Assembly (NCBI RefSeq): GCF_001651035.1
Contig: NZ_LXRG01000233.1
Coordinates: 124,001 to 188,000, forward strand
From: Halomonas sp. ALS9
GTDB lineage: Bacteria; Pseudomonadota; Gammaproteobacteria; Pseudomonadales; Halomonadaceae
Length of the DNA: 64,000 bases
Direction: 5' to 3'
Part shown: one piece after another, positions 17,899 through 28,408 of the stretch
Numbering within the stretch: position 1 is the stretch's first letter
Layout: every line of letters starts with the position of its first letter
Program-made: the position numbers and the translations under genes
Notes under the pieces: model-generated
Told to the model about the DNA's origin: nothing
Database searches by the model: none
What the model saw: only the letters and a program-made list of their open reading frames with translations

Positions 17899-18642
17899 TT
17901 AACCCTCCTTAAACGCAATCAGCGAGGCAAAGTTGAGGTACTGAAACCAGGTCATTGAGCGCGGAAAGCCTGCCTGCTTTAGCCGCCCATGCAACGCGTC
18001 CAGCGTGTCTGGCACCAGAACGTTCTCCAGGGCTGTGCGTTTTTGGCTGATTTCCAAATCGCTGTAGCCATTGGCGCGCTTAAAATCGTGGTAGCGTTCG
18101 ACCCGCCAAGCGTTATCGCGCTCGTCAGCATCCACGGTTTTCTCAGAAAGAATCAGCACGCCGCCAGGTTCCAGCGCTGCATACAGCCGTGCCAACAGCG
18201 CATCGCGGTCGGCAGCAGGCAGAAACTGCAGGGTAAAGTTGAGAATGATCATGCCGGAAGGCGCATACTCTAGGGTACGAATGTCGGCTTCTTCCACCTG
18301 GATAGAGTGCGCTGGACATTCATCCGCAAAGGTTTGCCGTGCCTGAGCCACCATCGCGGGTGAAAGATCGACGCCTGTGTAGCGAAAAGCGTCAGGCGCC
18401 AACGCCCCCGCCAGCGCAAGGCCTGAGGCGCCCAGCGAGCAGCCGAGGTCATAGACATGGGCGCCATGGCGAAGATGGCGCTGGGCAATTAAACTCAGCA
18501 TGCCCAAAATTTGCCCGTAGCCAGGCACTGATCGGCGGATCATATCAGGAAAACAGGCGACTACCTTCTCATCGAAAGAGAACCGCGCTACGCGGTCAAG
18601 GGGTGTCGAAAAGATAGCGTCACGGTAAGATGCATCACTCAT
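17899..18642 (-). CDS. cmoA: Carboxy-SAM synthase
   Basis: 247 residues when started at ATG 18642 (MSDASYRDAIF), the same length as E. coli CmoA; a longer frame to 18765 overlaps the pgi region and is not needed. CmoA converts SAM and prephenate to carboxy-SAM for CmoB. Motifs: DLGCSLGASGLAL, TGVDLSPAMV and LNFTLQFL, then the C-terminal SMTWFQYLNFASLIA typical of CmoA. The gene is divergent from pgi. Confidence 0.96.
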   Translation of the reverse strand: MSDASYRDAIFSTPLDRVARFSFDEKVVACFPDMIRRSVPGYGQILGMLSLIAQRHLRHGAHVYDLGCSLGASGLALAGALAPDAFRYTGVDLSPAMVAQARQTFADECPAHSIQVEEADIRTLEYAPSGMIILNFTLQFLPAADRDALLARLYAALEPGGVLILSEKTVDADERDNAWRVERYHDFKRANGYSDLEISQKRTALENVLVPDTLDALHGRLKQAGFPRSMTWFQYLNFASLIAFKEG

Positions 18643-18689
18643 GGGCAAGCCGGTATTGTAAATGAGGCTGCGTAGTTTACGCGCCCTTT

Positions 18690-18728
18690 GTATGTCAGAA
18701 CAGTATGTCAGAACAGTACGCCAGAACA
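18690..18728 (+). repeat. 13-bp tandem repeat upstream of pgi
   Basis: Three units, GTATGTCAGAACA at 18690 and 18703 (identical) and a two-base variant at 18716, in the cmoA/pgi divergent region. They could carry regulatory sites, but the unit matches no operator that I recognise. Confidence 0.88.
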
Positions 18729-18763
18729 GACCTTGCACGGAACGACGCCACTGGAGATGCCAC

Positions 18764-20446
18764 ATGGCCTCAGCATCAAGCGCTACCCCCGATACGTTAC
18801 CTGCGTGGCAGACGTTAAAGCATCACGCTGAAACGCTGCAGCACGTTCACCTAAAAACGCTGTTTGGCACCGAACCCTCGCGCTGGGAGAGCTTTACTCG
18901 CCAGGTGGCGGGCTTGACGCTGGATCTTTCCAAGCAGCGCTGGGATGACGATACGCTCGAGCATCTGTTTACGCTGGCTACTGAAGCGGGTGTGCCTTCA
19001 GCGATTGAGGCACTGCTAAGCGGTAAGCGAGTGAACGTTAGCGAAAACCGTCCGGCGTTACACACGGCGTTGCGTTTACCTGCCGATGCCACGCTCGAGG
19101 TTGAAGGTGAAAATATCGTTGCTGCCGTGCACGAAAGCCTTGCCCAAATGGAGCGCTTGGTCAGTCGGCTGCACGCAGGGCAGTGGCGGGGCGCCACCGG
19201 CAAACCGATTCGGCATGTGGTGAATCTTGGCGTTGGCGGCTCCGACCTGGGGCCATTGATGGTTACCCACGCCTTGGCAGACTTTCGGCCGAAAGGTATT
19301 CATCCGGTTGAGGTGCATTTTGCCTCTACCATGGATGGTTCGCAGTTGGCGGATTATCTAAGCCGTTTGAACCCTGAAACCACTATCTTTGTGTTGTCGT
19401 CCAAGTCGTTCACGACCATTGATACGCTCTCTAACGCTAACACTGCCCGGGAATGGCTGTTGGGCCGTTTGACCCAGCATGGTGCGACTCCGATTAGTGC
19501 TGAGTTAGTTGTTCGCCAACACTTCATCGGGGTGTCGGCGAGTCCTGACAAAATGACCGAGTGGGGCATTGCGGACGACCACCAGTTAACTTTTTGGGAA
19601 TGGGTAGGTGGGCGCTACTCGCTGTGGGGCACTATTGGCTTGCCGATTGCGCTGGTGGTGGGGATGGAGAACTTCCGCGAATTTTTGGCCGGTGCGCACG
19701 CCATGGATCACCATTTCGCTAAGGCAGAAATGTCGGAGAACCTGCCCGTGCTGCTGGCGTTAGCGGGGATTTGGAACGTCAATTTTTTGGATATCCGCGC
19801 GCACTCCATACTGCCTTATGACGGGCGATTGGAATATTTCGCTGCCTACCTTGAACAGCTGGAGATGGAGTCCAACGGCAAGTCGGTTACCCGTCAAGGC
19901 CAGCCGATTAACTACTCGACTTGCCCGGTGCTTTGGGGCCAGCTTGGCCCTAATGCCCAGCACGCGTTTTACCAGTTGCTGCACCAGGGCACGCAGCCGG
20001 TGGTGTGTGATTTTATTGCACCGCTCAAACGCTACGATGAGGTGGAAGACCCGGATACCCGGCGCCACCTTAAAACCCAGCACCGTCTGGCGCTGGCCAA
20101 TTGCTTTGCCCAGTCCCGTGTATTGATGCTTGGTGACGATGCCTTGGAAGATGACGGCCCAAGGCCGGAGCATAAGCGTTACCGGGGTAATCAGCCTTCC
20201 ACCACGGTGCTGCTTGATCAACTCACGCCTTCTACGCTGGGTGCGCTTATCGCGCTTTATGAGCATAAGGTGTTTGTTCAGGCGGTCATTTGGGATATTA
20301 ATCCGTTTGACCAGTGGGGCGTTGAGTTGGGTAAACAGATTGCCACCGATACCCAGAAAATCATCGACGGTGAAGGCGATCTATCGCGGATGGATGCCTC
20401 AAGCCGCGGGTTGATTGAGGCATTCTGGGCGGCAGAGCAGGAGTGA
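18764..20446 (+). CDS. pgi: Glucose-6-phosphate isomerase
   Basis: 560 residues from ATG 18764 (GGAGA at seven bases); an upstream in-frame extension is unlikely because E. coli Pgi has 549. Interconverts glucose 6-phosphate and fructose 6-phosphate. Signatures: VNLGVGGSDLGPLMV, FVLSSKSFTT, the catalytic region WEWVGGRYSLWGTIG and the PGI signature DIRAHSILPYDGRLEYF, with the C-terminal DINPFDQWGVELGKQ containing the conserved Lys. The gene appears monocistronic, followed by a gap with a small tandem repeat before parE. Confidence 0.97.
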   Translation: MASASSATPDTLPAWQTLKHHAETLQHVHLKTLFGTEPSRWESFTRQVAGLTLDLSKQRWDDDTLEHLFTLATEAGVPSAIEALLSGKRVNVSENRPALHTALRLPADATLEVEGENIVAAVHESLAQMERLVSRLHAGQWRGATGKPIRHVVNLGVGGSDLGPLMVTHALADFRPKGIHPVEVHFASTMDGSQLADYLSRLNPETTIFVLSSKSFTTIDTLSNANTAREWLLGRLTQHGATPISAELVVRQHFIGVSASPDKMTEWGIADDHQLTFWEWVGGRYSLWGTIGLPIALVVGMENFREFLAGAHAMDHHFAKAEMSENLPVLLALAGIWNVNFLDIRAHSILPYDGRLEYFAAYLEQLEMESNGKSVTRQGQPINYSTCPVLWGQLGPNAQHAFYQLLHQGTQPVVCDFIAPLKRYDEVEDPDTRRHLKTQHRLALANCFAQSRVLMLGDDALEDDGPRPEHKRYRGNQPSTTVLLDQLTPSTLGALIALYEHKVFVQAVIWDINPFDQWGVELGKQIATDTQKIIDGEGDLSRMDASSRGLIEAFWAAEQE

Positions 20447-20572
20447 CCTATCCTTGGCGCCCCTGGCAATAAGCATGGCTAGATATACAGCTTTTTGCTT
20501 TTCCGCTATCCTGTGCTTCTTTGCAAGCCGCCAATGACTCGTTTCAGCATTCAATATGGCTGCCAGTACGAT

Positions 20573-20614
20573 TTGCTAAGTACGAATTGCTAAGTACGAA
20601 TTGATAAGTACGCT
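20573..20614 (+). repeat. 14-bp tandem repeat upstream of parE
   Basis: Three 14-bp units at 20573, 20587 (both TTGCTAAGTACGAA) and 20601 (two or three changes), just 22 bases before the parE start; a partial fourth copy precedes them. Confidence 0.9.
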
Positions 20615-20635
20615 TTTTCAGGGAACCGACGTTAC

Positions 20636-22531
20636 ATGACCCAGTTTGATGCCTCTCAGTACGGCGCGAGTTCCATCGAAGTCCTGTCGGGCCTCGAGCC
20701 GGTTCGTAAACGTCCCGGTATGTACACCGACACCACACGCCCTAACCACCTTGCTCAGGAAGTCATCGATAACAGCGTCGATGAGGCGCTGGCGGGCCAT
20801 GCCACCGAGATCAACGTTGTGCTGCATAGCGACGGCGGGATCGAAGTGCAGGACAATGGCCGTGGTATGCCTATCGACCTGCATCCTGAGCATGGCGTTT
20901 CTGGCGTTGAGCTTATCTTTACCAAGCTGCATTCAGGCGGTAAGTTCTCCTCCACTAGCTACCGCTTCTCGGGTGGTCTACACGGGGTAGGTGTATCGGT
21001 GGTGAATGCGCTTTCCCGCCGGTTGGATGTCGAAGTCACTCGCGATGGCGCGCGCCATGCCATGGCGTTTGAGTTTGGCGAAAAAGTCGAAGACCTGCAT
21101 GAAATCGGCAAAGCGCCTAAGCGAGCGAGCGGCACGCTGGTGCGTTTCTGGCCCGATGAAAGCTACTTCGATAGCCCCAAGTTAGCGCTGACCCGGCTGA
21201 AACACCTGCTGCGTGCCAAGGCGGTGCTGTGCCCCGGTTTAAAAGTCTCCCTGCTAGAACCAGATGGCACTTCCACCGAGTGGCAGTTCGCCGATGGCCT
21301 GCGCGACTATCTCGTTGAAGCCACCGACGGCTATGAAGTGCTGCCTCGGGAGCCCTTTGTTGGCCATTTTAACGACGATGAGCACGGTGTGGACTGGGCG
21401 ATTCAGTGGCTACCCGAAGGCGGCGAAGCGCTGTTGGAGAGTTACGTCAACCTGATTCCCACACCCCAGGGCGGCACCCATGTAAACGGCTTTCGTTCTG
21501 GGCTGTTGGACGCGTTACGGGAATTCTGCGAATACCGCAATTTGTTGCCCCGCGGCATCAAGCTCACCGCCGATGACCTTTGGGAGCGCACCTCCTTTGT
21601 GCTCTCGGTAAAAATGCTCGACCCGCAATTTGCCGGGCAAACCAAAGAGCGTCTCTCGTCGCGAACTATTGCGGGCTTTGTCTCCGGCGTGGTTAAAGAC
21701 GCTTTCTCCCTATGGTTGAACCACCATGTGGATCAAGCCGAAGCGATTGCTGAGCTGGTCATCAGCGCGGCGCAGAATCGCCAGAAAAAAGCTAAGAAGG
21801 TTGCCCGTAAAAAGGTCACTTCTGGCCCGGCGCTGCCCGGTAAGCTCGCGGACTGCTCCGGCCAAGACCCCGCGCAAAGCGAGCTGTTTTTGGTCGAGGG
21901 GGACTCTGCCGGCGGCAGTGCCAAACAGGCGCGAAACCGTGAAACCCAGGCGATACTGCCGCTGCGCGGTAAGATCCTGAATACTTGGGAAGTGGAAACC
22001 CACGATATTTACGGCTCCCAGGAAGTCCATGATATTGCGGTGGCGATTGGCGCCGACCCCGGCAGCGCCGATCTGGAAAAGCTGCGCTATCACAAGATCT
22101 GTATTCTCGCCGACGCCGACTCCGATGGTCTGCACATCGCTACGCTGCTGTGTGCGCTGTTTGTGCGCCACTTCCCGAGTTTGGTAGATGCGGGCCACGT
22201 CTATGTGGCCATGCCGCCGCTTTACCGCATCGATCTGGGTAAAGAAGTGCATTACGCGCTGGATGAGAGCGAAAAGGCTGCCATTCTCAAGCAACTGGCC
22301 AGTAAGCGCGGTACGCCTAATGTGCAGCGTTTCAAAGGCTTGGGGGAGATGAGCCCGCTGCAACTGCGTGAAACCACTATGTCCACGGAAACCCGGCGAC
22401 TGGTGCAGCTCACCTTGACCGATGGCGATGGCACCATGGAGATGATGGATATGTTGCTAGCCAAAAAACGCGCGGGCGATCGTAAAAAGTGGTTGGAAGA
22501 TTACGGTAACCTTGCCGATATCGAGGTGTAG
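20636..22531 (+). CDS. parE: DNA topoisomerase IV subunit B
   Basis: 631 residues (E. coli 630). ATPase subunit of topoisomerase IV, which decatenates daughter chromosomes. GHKL ATPase motifs: EVIDNSVDEAL, DNGRGMPID, GGLHGVGVSVVNALS. The TOPRIM domain has LVEGDSAGGSAKQ and LADADSDGLHI. The short linker and lack of the gyrase-B insertion point to ParE rather than GyrB. Partner parC follows but is separated by a chemoreceptor gene. Confidence 0.97.
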   Translation: MTQFDASQYGASSIEVLSGLEPVRKRPGMYTDTTRPNHLAQEVIDNSVDEALAGHATEINVVLHSDGGIEVQDNGRGMPIDLHPEHGVSGVELIFTKLHSGGKFSSTSYRFSGGLHGVGVSVVNALSRRLDVEVTRDGARHAMAFEFGEKVEDLHEIGKAPKRASGTLVRFWPDESYFDSPKLALTRLKHLLRAKAVLCPGLKVSLLEPDGTSTEWQFADGLRDYLVEATDGYEVLPREPFVGHFNDDEHGVDWAIQWLPEGGEALLESYVNLIPTPQGGTHVNGFRSGLLDALREFCEYRNLLPRGIKLTADDLWERTSFVLSVKMLDPQFAGQTKERLSSRTIAGFVSGVVKDAFSLWLNHHVDQAEAIAELVISAAQNRQKKAKKVARKKVTSGPALPGKLADCSGQDPAQSELFLVEGDSAGGSAKQARNRETQAILPLRGKILNTWEVETHDIYGSQEVHDIAVAIGADPGSADLEKLRYHKICILADADSDGLHIATLLCALFVRHFPSLVDAGHVYVAMPPLYRIDLGKEVHYALDESEKAAILKQLASKRGTPNVQRFKGLGEMSPLQLRETTMSTETRRLVQLTLTDGDGTMEMMDMLLAKKRAGDRKKWLEDYGNLADIEV

Positions 22532-22653
22532 ATAAAACAGCTAAGCGTTAATAAGGCGTTGTTAAGGCATCGTTACAGTAACGCGTGCTTTAGCCGATAG
22601 TTGAATGTAGGGCTTACAAATTCTAATAACCGCACATTCATAGGGGAAAAAAA

Positions 22654-24618
22654 TTGTTTAAAACCATATCTAGGCAGCTAACACTGGCTGCACTTGCACT
22701 TATGCTACTGATGGCCGCCAGTATCTACGCCGTGATGGCGTGGCGGGGGCAACCGCTGGTGATTGAAGCAAGCCAGTCGTTGGTGGATCGAACAGGCGGA
22801 TCGATCGTTAACGCTTTGGATGCGCAGTTATCGCGGGTTGAAGGCAATACATCGAGCCTTGCCGCGTTGGCTGAGTCGTTACCTCGCGAAGAAGAACTTT
22901 ATTTGCAAGCCTTCCCTAGAGTGGTGGATGACAATGGTAACAGCGTCATTGTCGGCGGGGGGATTTGGCCAGAGCCTAATGCATTTGAAGCAGGGGTTGA
23001 GCGCTTTAGCTTCTTTTGGGCAAGGAACGAGCAGGGCGGGCTTGAGTTTTTAGATGATTACAACGCCCCCGGTATGTCGCCCTATCAGGATGAAGAGTGG
23101 TACAGCAGCGCCCGTGACGCCGAACCAGGGCAGTGCGTGTGGTCAACGGCCTATCGTGATCCTGCTACGGGCGTGGCAATGGTGACGTGTAGCGTCCCTT
23201 ACTATCTCGATGATGAGTTTGCGGGCGTGGCCACTATTGATATGCAGCTTGAGGGTGTGGCCGAGTTCTTAACTGAAAACGGCGGTGCGACCGGTGGTTA
23301 TGCGTTTGTGCTTGATAGCGCGGGCAATGTGATTCATTTCCCGGGTGCTGATCTGGAAACGGATGAGATGCAAGGTCTGGCGAATTTAATAAGCAGTATG
23401 CCTTGGTTGCAGCCGGTAATTGATGGCCTAAATGAAGGGCGTGACGAAGTCAGCGTTGAAACCGCAGGTGTGTTGAATGCCCCCGCTTCGGTGCGTTTGT
23501 TTGATATGCAGGATACTGGCTGGACGCTTGGTTTAATGACGCCTCAAGAGGAAGTGACGGCGCTGGCGCGTACCCTAACGCGTGATTTGTTGGTTGTCAT
23601 TCTGCCCTTGTTAGCGCTGTTGCTTGCTCTTGGTTGGTGGGGTGGACGCATCCTGTTGCGGCAAATTCGCAGTACCACGCTGCAGATTGATCAGTTAGGG
23701 CAGGGTGGCTCTAGCCGTGAGCTGACTATTTATCGCGACGATGAAATTGGCGAGCTACGCAGCGCTGTCAACCGCTACTCGGATAAACTGCAGCATCTAT
23801 TTGGCGACGTGCGCAGCGTGGCGGATGCCATCGCCAGTGAGTCGACGGAAATTGCCGCGGGTAATACCGAGCTTTCTAGCCGCACCGAAGAGCAAGCAGC
23901 TTCTCTGCAAGAGACCTCTTCCACGATGGAAGAAATGGCGGCAACGGTGAAGCGCAACGCTGACAACGCCCAAGAGGCAGACCAGCGAGCGAAGGAGTCA
24001 GTGGAAAAAGTTAAGCAAGGTGGTGAGCAAGTATCGCGGCTGGCGCAATCCATGGAAGCGATCAACGAAAGCTCCGGTGAAGTGTCTACCATTGTTAGCG
24101 TGATTGAAAATATTGCCTTCCAAACCAATATATTGGCGCTAAACGCCTCGGTAGAGGCAGCGCGGGCAGGTGAGCATGGTCGTGGGTTCGCCGTGGTGGC
24201 TAGCGAAGTCCGCGAGCTGGCGTCACGCAGTGCTGCCTCTGCCAGAAACATTAATGGGCTGATTAAAACCACTTCTGAGCAGATTGCGACCGGTAGTGGC
24301 TATGCTCAGGCGGCTGAATCTGCCATGAAAGAAATTGTAGTGGCGATTGAAGAGGTGACCGCGCGAATTAGTGAAATCAGCCAAGCGTCTGGCGAGCAGA
24401 CCAACGGCATTGACGAGATCAATCGGGCCGTTACCCAAATGGATACGGTAACGCAACAGAACGCCGGTTTGGTTAGCCAGGCCGCTGGTGCTGCTAATGA
24501 GCTGTCGCTTCAGGCCCAGCGCTTGAAAGGATTGCTTGATGAGTTTCACGGCAGTTCTCAAACGGCAGCACTAGCACACGAAACGAAGGCATCAAACGAA
24601 AGGTATCAATTAACCTAG
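22654..24618 (+). CDS. Methyl-accepting chemotaxis protein with Cache-type sensor
   Basis: 654 residues from a TTG start (AGGGG upstream). TM1 is at about residues 8-30 and TM2 at about 308-330 ([20 protein letters not shown]-like). The roughly 275-residue periplasmic domain between them has Cache-like features ([33 protein letters not shown]), so it probably binds a small ligand. A HAMP domain and the cytoplasmic signalling domain follow; the hairpin tip shows [20 protein letters not shown] and [15 protein letters not shown]. No C-terminal CheR-tethering pentapeptide of the NWETF type is seen. It lies between parE and parC and ends in its own terminator. Confidence 0.93.
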   Translation: MFKTISRQLTLAALALMLLMAASIYAVMAWRGQPLVIEASQSLVDRTGGSIVNALDAQLSRVEGNTSSLAALAESLPREEELYLQAFPRVVDDNGNSVIVGGGIWPEPNAFEAGVERFSFFWARNEQGGLEFLDDYNAPGMSPYQDEEWYSSARDAEPGQCVWSTAYRDPATGVAMVTCSVPYYLDDEFAGVATIDMQLEGVAEFLTENGGATGGYAFVLDSAGNVIHFPGADLETDEMQGLANLISSMPWLQPVIDGLNEGRDEVSVETAGVLNAPASVRLFDMQDTGWTLGLMTPQEEVTALARTLTRDLLVVILPLLALLLALGWWGGRILLRQIRSTTLQIDQLGQGGSSRELTIYRDDEIGELRSAVNRYSDKLQHLFGDVRSVADAIASESTEIAAGNTELSSRTEEQAASLQETSSTMEEMAATVKRNADNAQEADQRAKESVEKVKQGGEQVSRLAQSMEAINESSGEVSTIVSVIENIAFQTNILALNASVEAARAGEHGRGFAVVASEVRELASRSAASARNINGLIKTTSEQIATGSGYAQAAESAMKEIVVAIEEVTARISEISQASGEQTNGIDEINRAVTQMDTVTQQNAGLVSQAAGAANELSLQAQRLKGLLDEFHGSSQTAALAHETKASNERYQLT

Positions 24619-24654
24619 CGAGCCATGTTAAGTGGCCGCGCGTCCGCTTATCAG

Positions 24655-24682
24655 CCGCCCCGACTGGGGCGGTTTTGTTGTT
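24655..24682 (+). terminator. Rho-independent terminator after the chemoreceptor gene
   Basis: Perfect stem CCGCCCC-GACT-GGGGCGG (24655-24672) followed by TTTTGTTGTT. It ends just before the parC ribosome binding site, so parC needs its own promoter or read-through. Confidence 0.88.
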
Positions 24683-24692
24683 AAGGTAGGAT

Positions 24693-26948
24693 ATGATCGA
24701 TATGGATATTCAAGTAGCGGAGGGCGACGTCGAACGTCTTTCCCTGCGCGACTACACCGAAAAAGCGTATCTCGACTACTCGATGTACGTCATTCTCGAC
24801 CGCGCTCTGCCCAACATTGGCGATGGTATGAAGCCCGTGCAGCGGCGGATTATTTACGCCATGCGCGAGCTGGCGCTGCATGCCAACGCCAAGTACAAAA
24901 AGTCGGCGCGTACCGTCGGCGACGTACTGGGTAAATTCCACCCTCATGGCGATAGCGCCTGCTACGAAGCCATGGTGCTGATGGCGCAGCCGTTTAGCTA
25001 CCGCTACCCGCTGGTGGACGGCCAAGGCAACTGGGGTAGCCCCGACGACCCTAAATCCTTCGCCGCCATGCGTTACACCGAGGCCAAACTCTCCAAGTTT
25101 GCCGAAGTGTTGCTGGGGGAGTTGGGTCAGGGTACCGTCGATTGGGCGCCTAATTTCGATGGCACCATGCAGGAACCGCTGGTGCTGCCCGCCAAGCTTC
25201 CCCATGTGCTGCTCAACGGCGGTACTGGGATCGCTGTTGGTATGGCTACCGATATTCCGCCCCATAACGTTTCGGAAATTGTCGAAGCCACTTGCCATCT
25301 GCTGCGCAACCCCAAGGCTACTACCGCGGATTTGATGGAATTCGTGCCCGCGCCGGATTTTCCCACCGATGCGGAAATTATTACCCCGCCCGCGGATCTG
25401 CGTAAGCTTTATGAGTCCGGCCGTGGCTCGGTCAAGCTGCGCGCCCGCTTCATCCGCGAAGAAGCCAATATCGTTATCACCTCGGTGCCCTATCAGGTCA
25501 GCGGCGCCAAGGTGCTTGAACAGATTGCCGCCCAAATGCAGGCCAAAAAGCTGCCCATGGTGGCCGACCTGCGCGATGAATCGACCCACGAAGAACCCAC
25601 TCGTCTGGTGATCGAACCGCGCTCCAACCGCATCGACGTTGAGTCGCTGATGGCCCACCTGTTTGCCACCACGGATCTTGAAAAGAACGTGCGGGTGAAT
25701 ATGAACGTGATCGGCCTGGATGGCCGCCCACGGGTGATGCCGCTGCCCGAAATGCTCGGCGAGTGGCTGCAGTTCCGTCGCAGCACGGTGCGCCGCCGTT
25801 TAGAACACCGCTTAGGCAAGGTCGAAGACCGCCTGCATATCCTGGAAGGCCTGCTGATCGCCTACCTGGATCTGGACGAAGTGATCCGCATTATTCGCGA
25901 AGATGATGACCCTAAAGCTTCGCTGATCGCGGCCTTTAGCCTCTCCGAGCGTCAAGCCGAAGCCATTCTAGAGCTACGCTTGCGCCACCTTGCCAAGCTC
26001 GAAGAGATGAAAATTCGCGGCGAGCAGGACGAGCTGGAAAAAGAGCGCAAATATTTAGAAGGCTTGTTAGGCAGCGAAGCCAAGCTCACCACCCTGATCG
26101 AAAAAGAGATCCGCGCGGCGGGTAAAGAGCATGGTGATGAACGCCGTTCACCGCTGGTCGAGCGCGAAGAGTCCAAAGCGCTGTCTGAAGTAGAGCTGCT
26201 TGGCGCTGACCCGATTACCGTGGTGCTGTCTGATAAAGGCTGGATTCGCGCGGCGAAAGGGCACGATATCGACCCAGAGGGGCTCTCCTATAAAGCCGGG
26301 GACAGCTTCCAGCTGGCAGCGAAAGGCAAAACCAATCAGCCTCTGGTGCTGCTGGATGACACCGGGCGTGCCTATACGCTATCGGCGCATAACCTGCCGA
26401 GTGCGCGGGGGCAGGGTGAGCCGGTTACCGGGCGCGCTAATGTGGCGGCTGGAGCGAAAATGGCAGGGCTGATGTTTGCACCACCCGAACGACGCTTTGT
26501 GCTCGCTACCGACGGTGGCTATGGTTTTGTGGCGCGGCTGGATACGCTCACCGGCAAGAACAAAGCCGGTAAAGCGGTGCTTAGCCTGCCCAAAGGCTGC
26601 AATGTGATGGCGCCGGTTGACGTGCCAGAGGGCGACGAGCTGTGGGTGGCCTCGGTTTCCAACGAAGGCCGATTGCTGCTGTTCCCGCTAGATCAATTGC
26701 CGGAGATGTCCAAAGGCAAAGGCAATAAGATGCTCGATATCCCAGGCCCACGTGCTGCCCGCAGGGAGGAGTTTGTCACCGGTATCGCGGTGTTAGCCGC
26801 CAGTGACGCACTCATGATTCATGCCGGTAAGCGCAAGTTAACCCTAAAAGCCGACGATCTGGCCTATTATCGTGGCGAGCGGGGCCGACGTGGTAGCAAG
26901 CTGCCCCGCGGCTTCCAAAAAGTTGACCGTTTAGAGGCAGGGGAATAA
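24693..26948 (+). CDS. parC: DNA topoisomerase IV subunit A
   Basis: 751 residues (E. coli 752). DNA-cleaving subunit of topoisomerase IV. Catalytic Tyr lies in [12 protein letters not shown] (about residue 123). The quinolone-resistance region reads [13 protein letters not shown] with Ser and Glu at the usual positions, that is, the drug-sensitive type. The C-terminal part is the beta-pinwheel domain. ATG 24693 has AAGG at six bases; ATG 24702 is an alternative. serB follows after 20 bases. Confidence 0.97.
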   Translation: MIDMDIQVAEGDVERLSLRDYTEKAYLDYSMYVILDRALPNIGDGMKPVQRRIIYAMRELALHANAKYKKSARTVGDVLGKFHPHGDSACYEAMVLMAQPFSYRYPLVDGQGNWGSPDDPKSFAAMRYTEAKLSKFAEVLLGELGQGTVDWAPNFDGTMQEPLVLPAKLPHVLLNGGTGIAVGMATDIPPHNVSEIVEATCHLLRNPKATTADLMEFVPAPDFPTDAEIITPPADLRKLYESGRGSVKLRARFIREEANIVITSVPYQVSGAKVLEQIAAQMQAKKLPMVADLRDESTHEEPTRLVIEPRSNRIDVESLMAHLFATTDLEKNVRVNMNVIGLDGRPRVMPLPEMLGEWLQFRRSTVRRRLEHRLGKVEDRLHILEGLLIAYLDLDEVIRIIREDDDPKASLIAAFSLSERQAEAILELRLRHLAKLEEMKIRGEQDELEKERKYLEGLLGSEAKLTTLIEKEIRAAGKEHGDERRSPLVEREESKALSEVELLGADPITVVLSDKGWIRAAKGHDIDPEGLSYKAGDSFQLAAKGKTNQPLVLLDDTGRAYTLSAHNLPSARGQGEPVTGRANVAAGAKMAGLMFAPPERRFVLATDGGYGFVARLDTLTGKNKAGKAVLSLPKGCNVMAPVDVPEGDELWVASVSNEGRLLLFPLDQLPEMSKGKGNKMLDIPGPRAARREEFVTGIAVLAASDALMIHAGKRKLTLKADDLAYYRGERGRRGSKLPRGFQKVDRLEAGE

Positions 26949-26968
26949 ATGATGGTAGGAGCTAAGTG

Positions 26969-27889
26969 ATGGCAAACGGTGACTTGATCCTAACCGTTTT
27001 AGCGCCGCGATTAAGCGCGGATATTCAGGCCCAAGTAAACGCACTTATCGGGCAGTTTGGTCTACAGGAAATCAGCACCCAGCGCCTTGCCGATAGACAG
27101 CAGGGCGAAGGTATCGACTGTGTTGAGCAACGACTGGTAGGCGGGGTAGATGTTGAGGCCGTGCGCAATGCCGCATTGGTACTGAGCGAAACCCTGGGCG
27201 TTGATATTGTTATCCAAGCCGATACACGCGATCACGTTAAGCCCCGTTTAGTTTGTTTCGATATGGACTCCACGCTGATCAAAGCCGAGGTCATTGACGA
27301 ACTGGCTCGCCGCCATGGGGTTGGCGAAGAGGTCGCAGAAGTCACCGAGCGGGCCATGCGCGGCGAGCTCGATTTTAAAGCGAGTTTCCGCGAGCGGATG
27401 AGTAAGCTGGCCGGTTTGAATGAGTCCGTGCTAGCGGAAATCGCTGAAGAGCTGCCGTTGATGGAGGGCGTTGAACGGTTGATGGCCAACCTAAAGCGCT
27501 TGGGCTACCGCACGGCGATCCTCTCAGGCGGTTTTACCTATTTTGCTCATCACTTGCAGGAGAAGCTTGGTTTTGACGAGATCCATGCCAATGAGTTGAT
27601 CATCGAAGAGGGCAAAGTAACCGGCGCTGTGAGCGAACCGATTGTCGACGCCGAGCGCAAAGCTGCACTGTTAGAAACCATTGCCTTGCGGGAAGGTTTT
27701 AGCCTGGATCAAACCATTGCTGTGGGTGACGGTGCCAACGATCTGAAAATGCTCGCCAAGGCGGGTCTGGGTATCGCGTTTCGCGCCAAACCTTTAGTGC
27801 GCGCCCAGGCGCGCCAGGCGATATCGTCGGTGGGCCTTGACGGTGTTCTCTACCTGCTGGGTTACCATCAGCAGAATTTAACGCCATAA
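26969..27889 (+). CDS. serB: Phosphoserine phosphatase
   Basis: 306 residues from ATG 26969 (AGGAG upstream). Last step of serine biosynthesis. The N-terminal about 90 residues form an ACT-like domain; the HAD phosphatase core has DMDSTLI (nucleophile D98, general acid D100), SGGFTYFA with the phosphate-binding Ser, Lys in ERKAALL and GDGANDLKML. E. coli SerB (322) has the same layout. A strong terminator follows at 27892. Confidence 0.95.
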   Translation: MANGDLILTVLAPRLSADIQAQVNALIGQFGLQEISTQRLADRQQGEGIDCVEQRLVGGVDVEAVRNAALVLSETLGVDIVIQADTRDHVKPRLVCFDMDSTLIKAEVIDELARRHGVGEEVAEVTERAMRGELDFKASFRERMSKLAGLNESVLAEIAEELPLMEGVERLMANLKRLGYRTAILSGGFTYFAHHLQEKLGFDEIHANELIIEEGKVTGAVSEPIVDAERKAALLETIALREGFSLDQTIAVGDGANDLKMLAKAGLGIAFRAKPLVRAQARQAISSVGLDGVLYLLGYHQQNLTP

Positions 27890-27891
27890 AA

Positions 27892-27929
27892 AAGGCGGTG
27901 CCATTAGGCGCCGCCTTGTTTTTTATTTT
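27892..27929 (+). terminator. Bidirectional terminator between serB and mrpG
   Basis: 11-bp stem AAGGCGGTGCC / GGCGCCGCCTT (27892-27917, one G-T pair) with an ATTA loop, then GTTTTTTATTTT; A-rich on the other side. It sits between convergent genes. Confidence 0.88.
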
Positions 27930-27947
27930 GATGTGATTTTACCCGTT

Positions 27948-28334
27948 TTAGCCATGGCCTTTATCGGGGTGCGGTACCGGCTTCTCGCCCACTTCTTCAG
28001 GGCGTAGCTCTACCGGCTTACCCTGGGTTTTATCAGCGTGTTTTAAGCGCAGGTGCAAGCCGGATTTGGCTAACAGGTGGGCGCTGACGGGGGCGGTAAT
28101 AAACAGGAATAGCGTAATCAGCAGCTCTTGAGCATCCGGTTTACCGTCAATGCTCCAGAAATACAGCATCGAAGCAATCAGCATGCAGCCGATGCCCAAG
28201 GTGGTGGCCTTGGTAGGGCCATGTAGGCGCATATAGAAATCGCGCAGGTGCGCCATCCCCAGCGAGCCGATAAACACAAACACACCGCCAGCGATCAGCA
28301 GCAGCGAAATAAGCGCTTCTATGATGACTGGCAT
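27948..28334 (-). CDS. mrpG: Na+/H+ antiporter subunit G
   Basis: 128 residues. Small membrane subunit of the Mrp (Mnh/Pha) complex with three membrane helices (LISLLLIAGGVFVFIGSLG, GIGCMLIASMLYFW, LLITLFLFITAPVSAHLLA) and the family motif FYMRLHGPTKATTLG. A charged C-terminal tail of about 35 residues extends past the usual end. Last gene of the mrp operon; GGGGGAACT precedes its ATG after a 64-base gap that contains imperfect repeats. Confidence 0.94.
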   Translation of the reverse strand: MPVIIEALISLLLIAGGVFVFIGSLGMAHLRDFYMRLHGPTKATTLGIGCMLIASMLYFWSIDGKPDAQELLITLFLFITAPVSAHLLAKSGLHLRLKHADKTQGKPVELRPEEVGEKPVPHPDKGHG

Positions 28335-28350
28335 AGTTCCCCCTGACGCA

Positions 28351-28408
28351 TATTCATCAAACGACCGCTTGTATTCATCATTCGACAGCTCATGTTAATC
28401 ATTCGATG
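28351..28408 (-). repeat. Imperfect ~22-bp repeats between mrpF and mrpG
   Basis: Copies at about 28351, 28372 and 28394 share TATTCATCAWNCGAC or a close variant in the only real gap inside the mrp operon; divergence is greater than in the other arrays. The first bases overlap the 3' end of mrpF slightly. Confidence 0.6.

Noticed and set aside
18643-18765. Longer N-terminus for cmoA and for pgi in the divergent gap
   Set aside because: Both extensions overlap each other and exceed family length; the inner starts match E. coli lengths.
24681-25658. Long antisense frame within parC
   Set aside because: Shadow of the parC coding frame; no family features.
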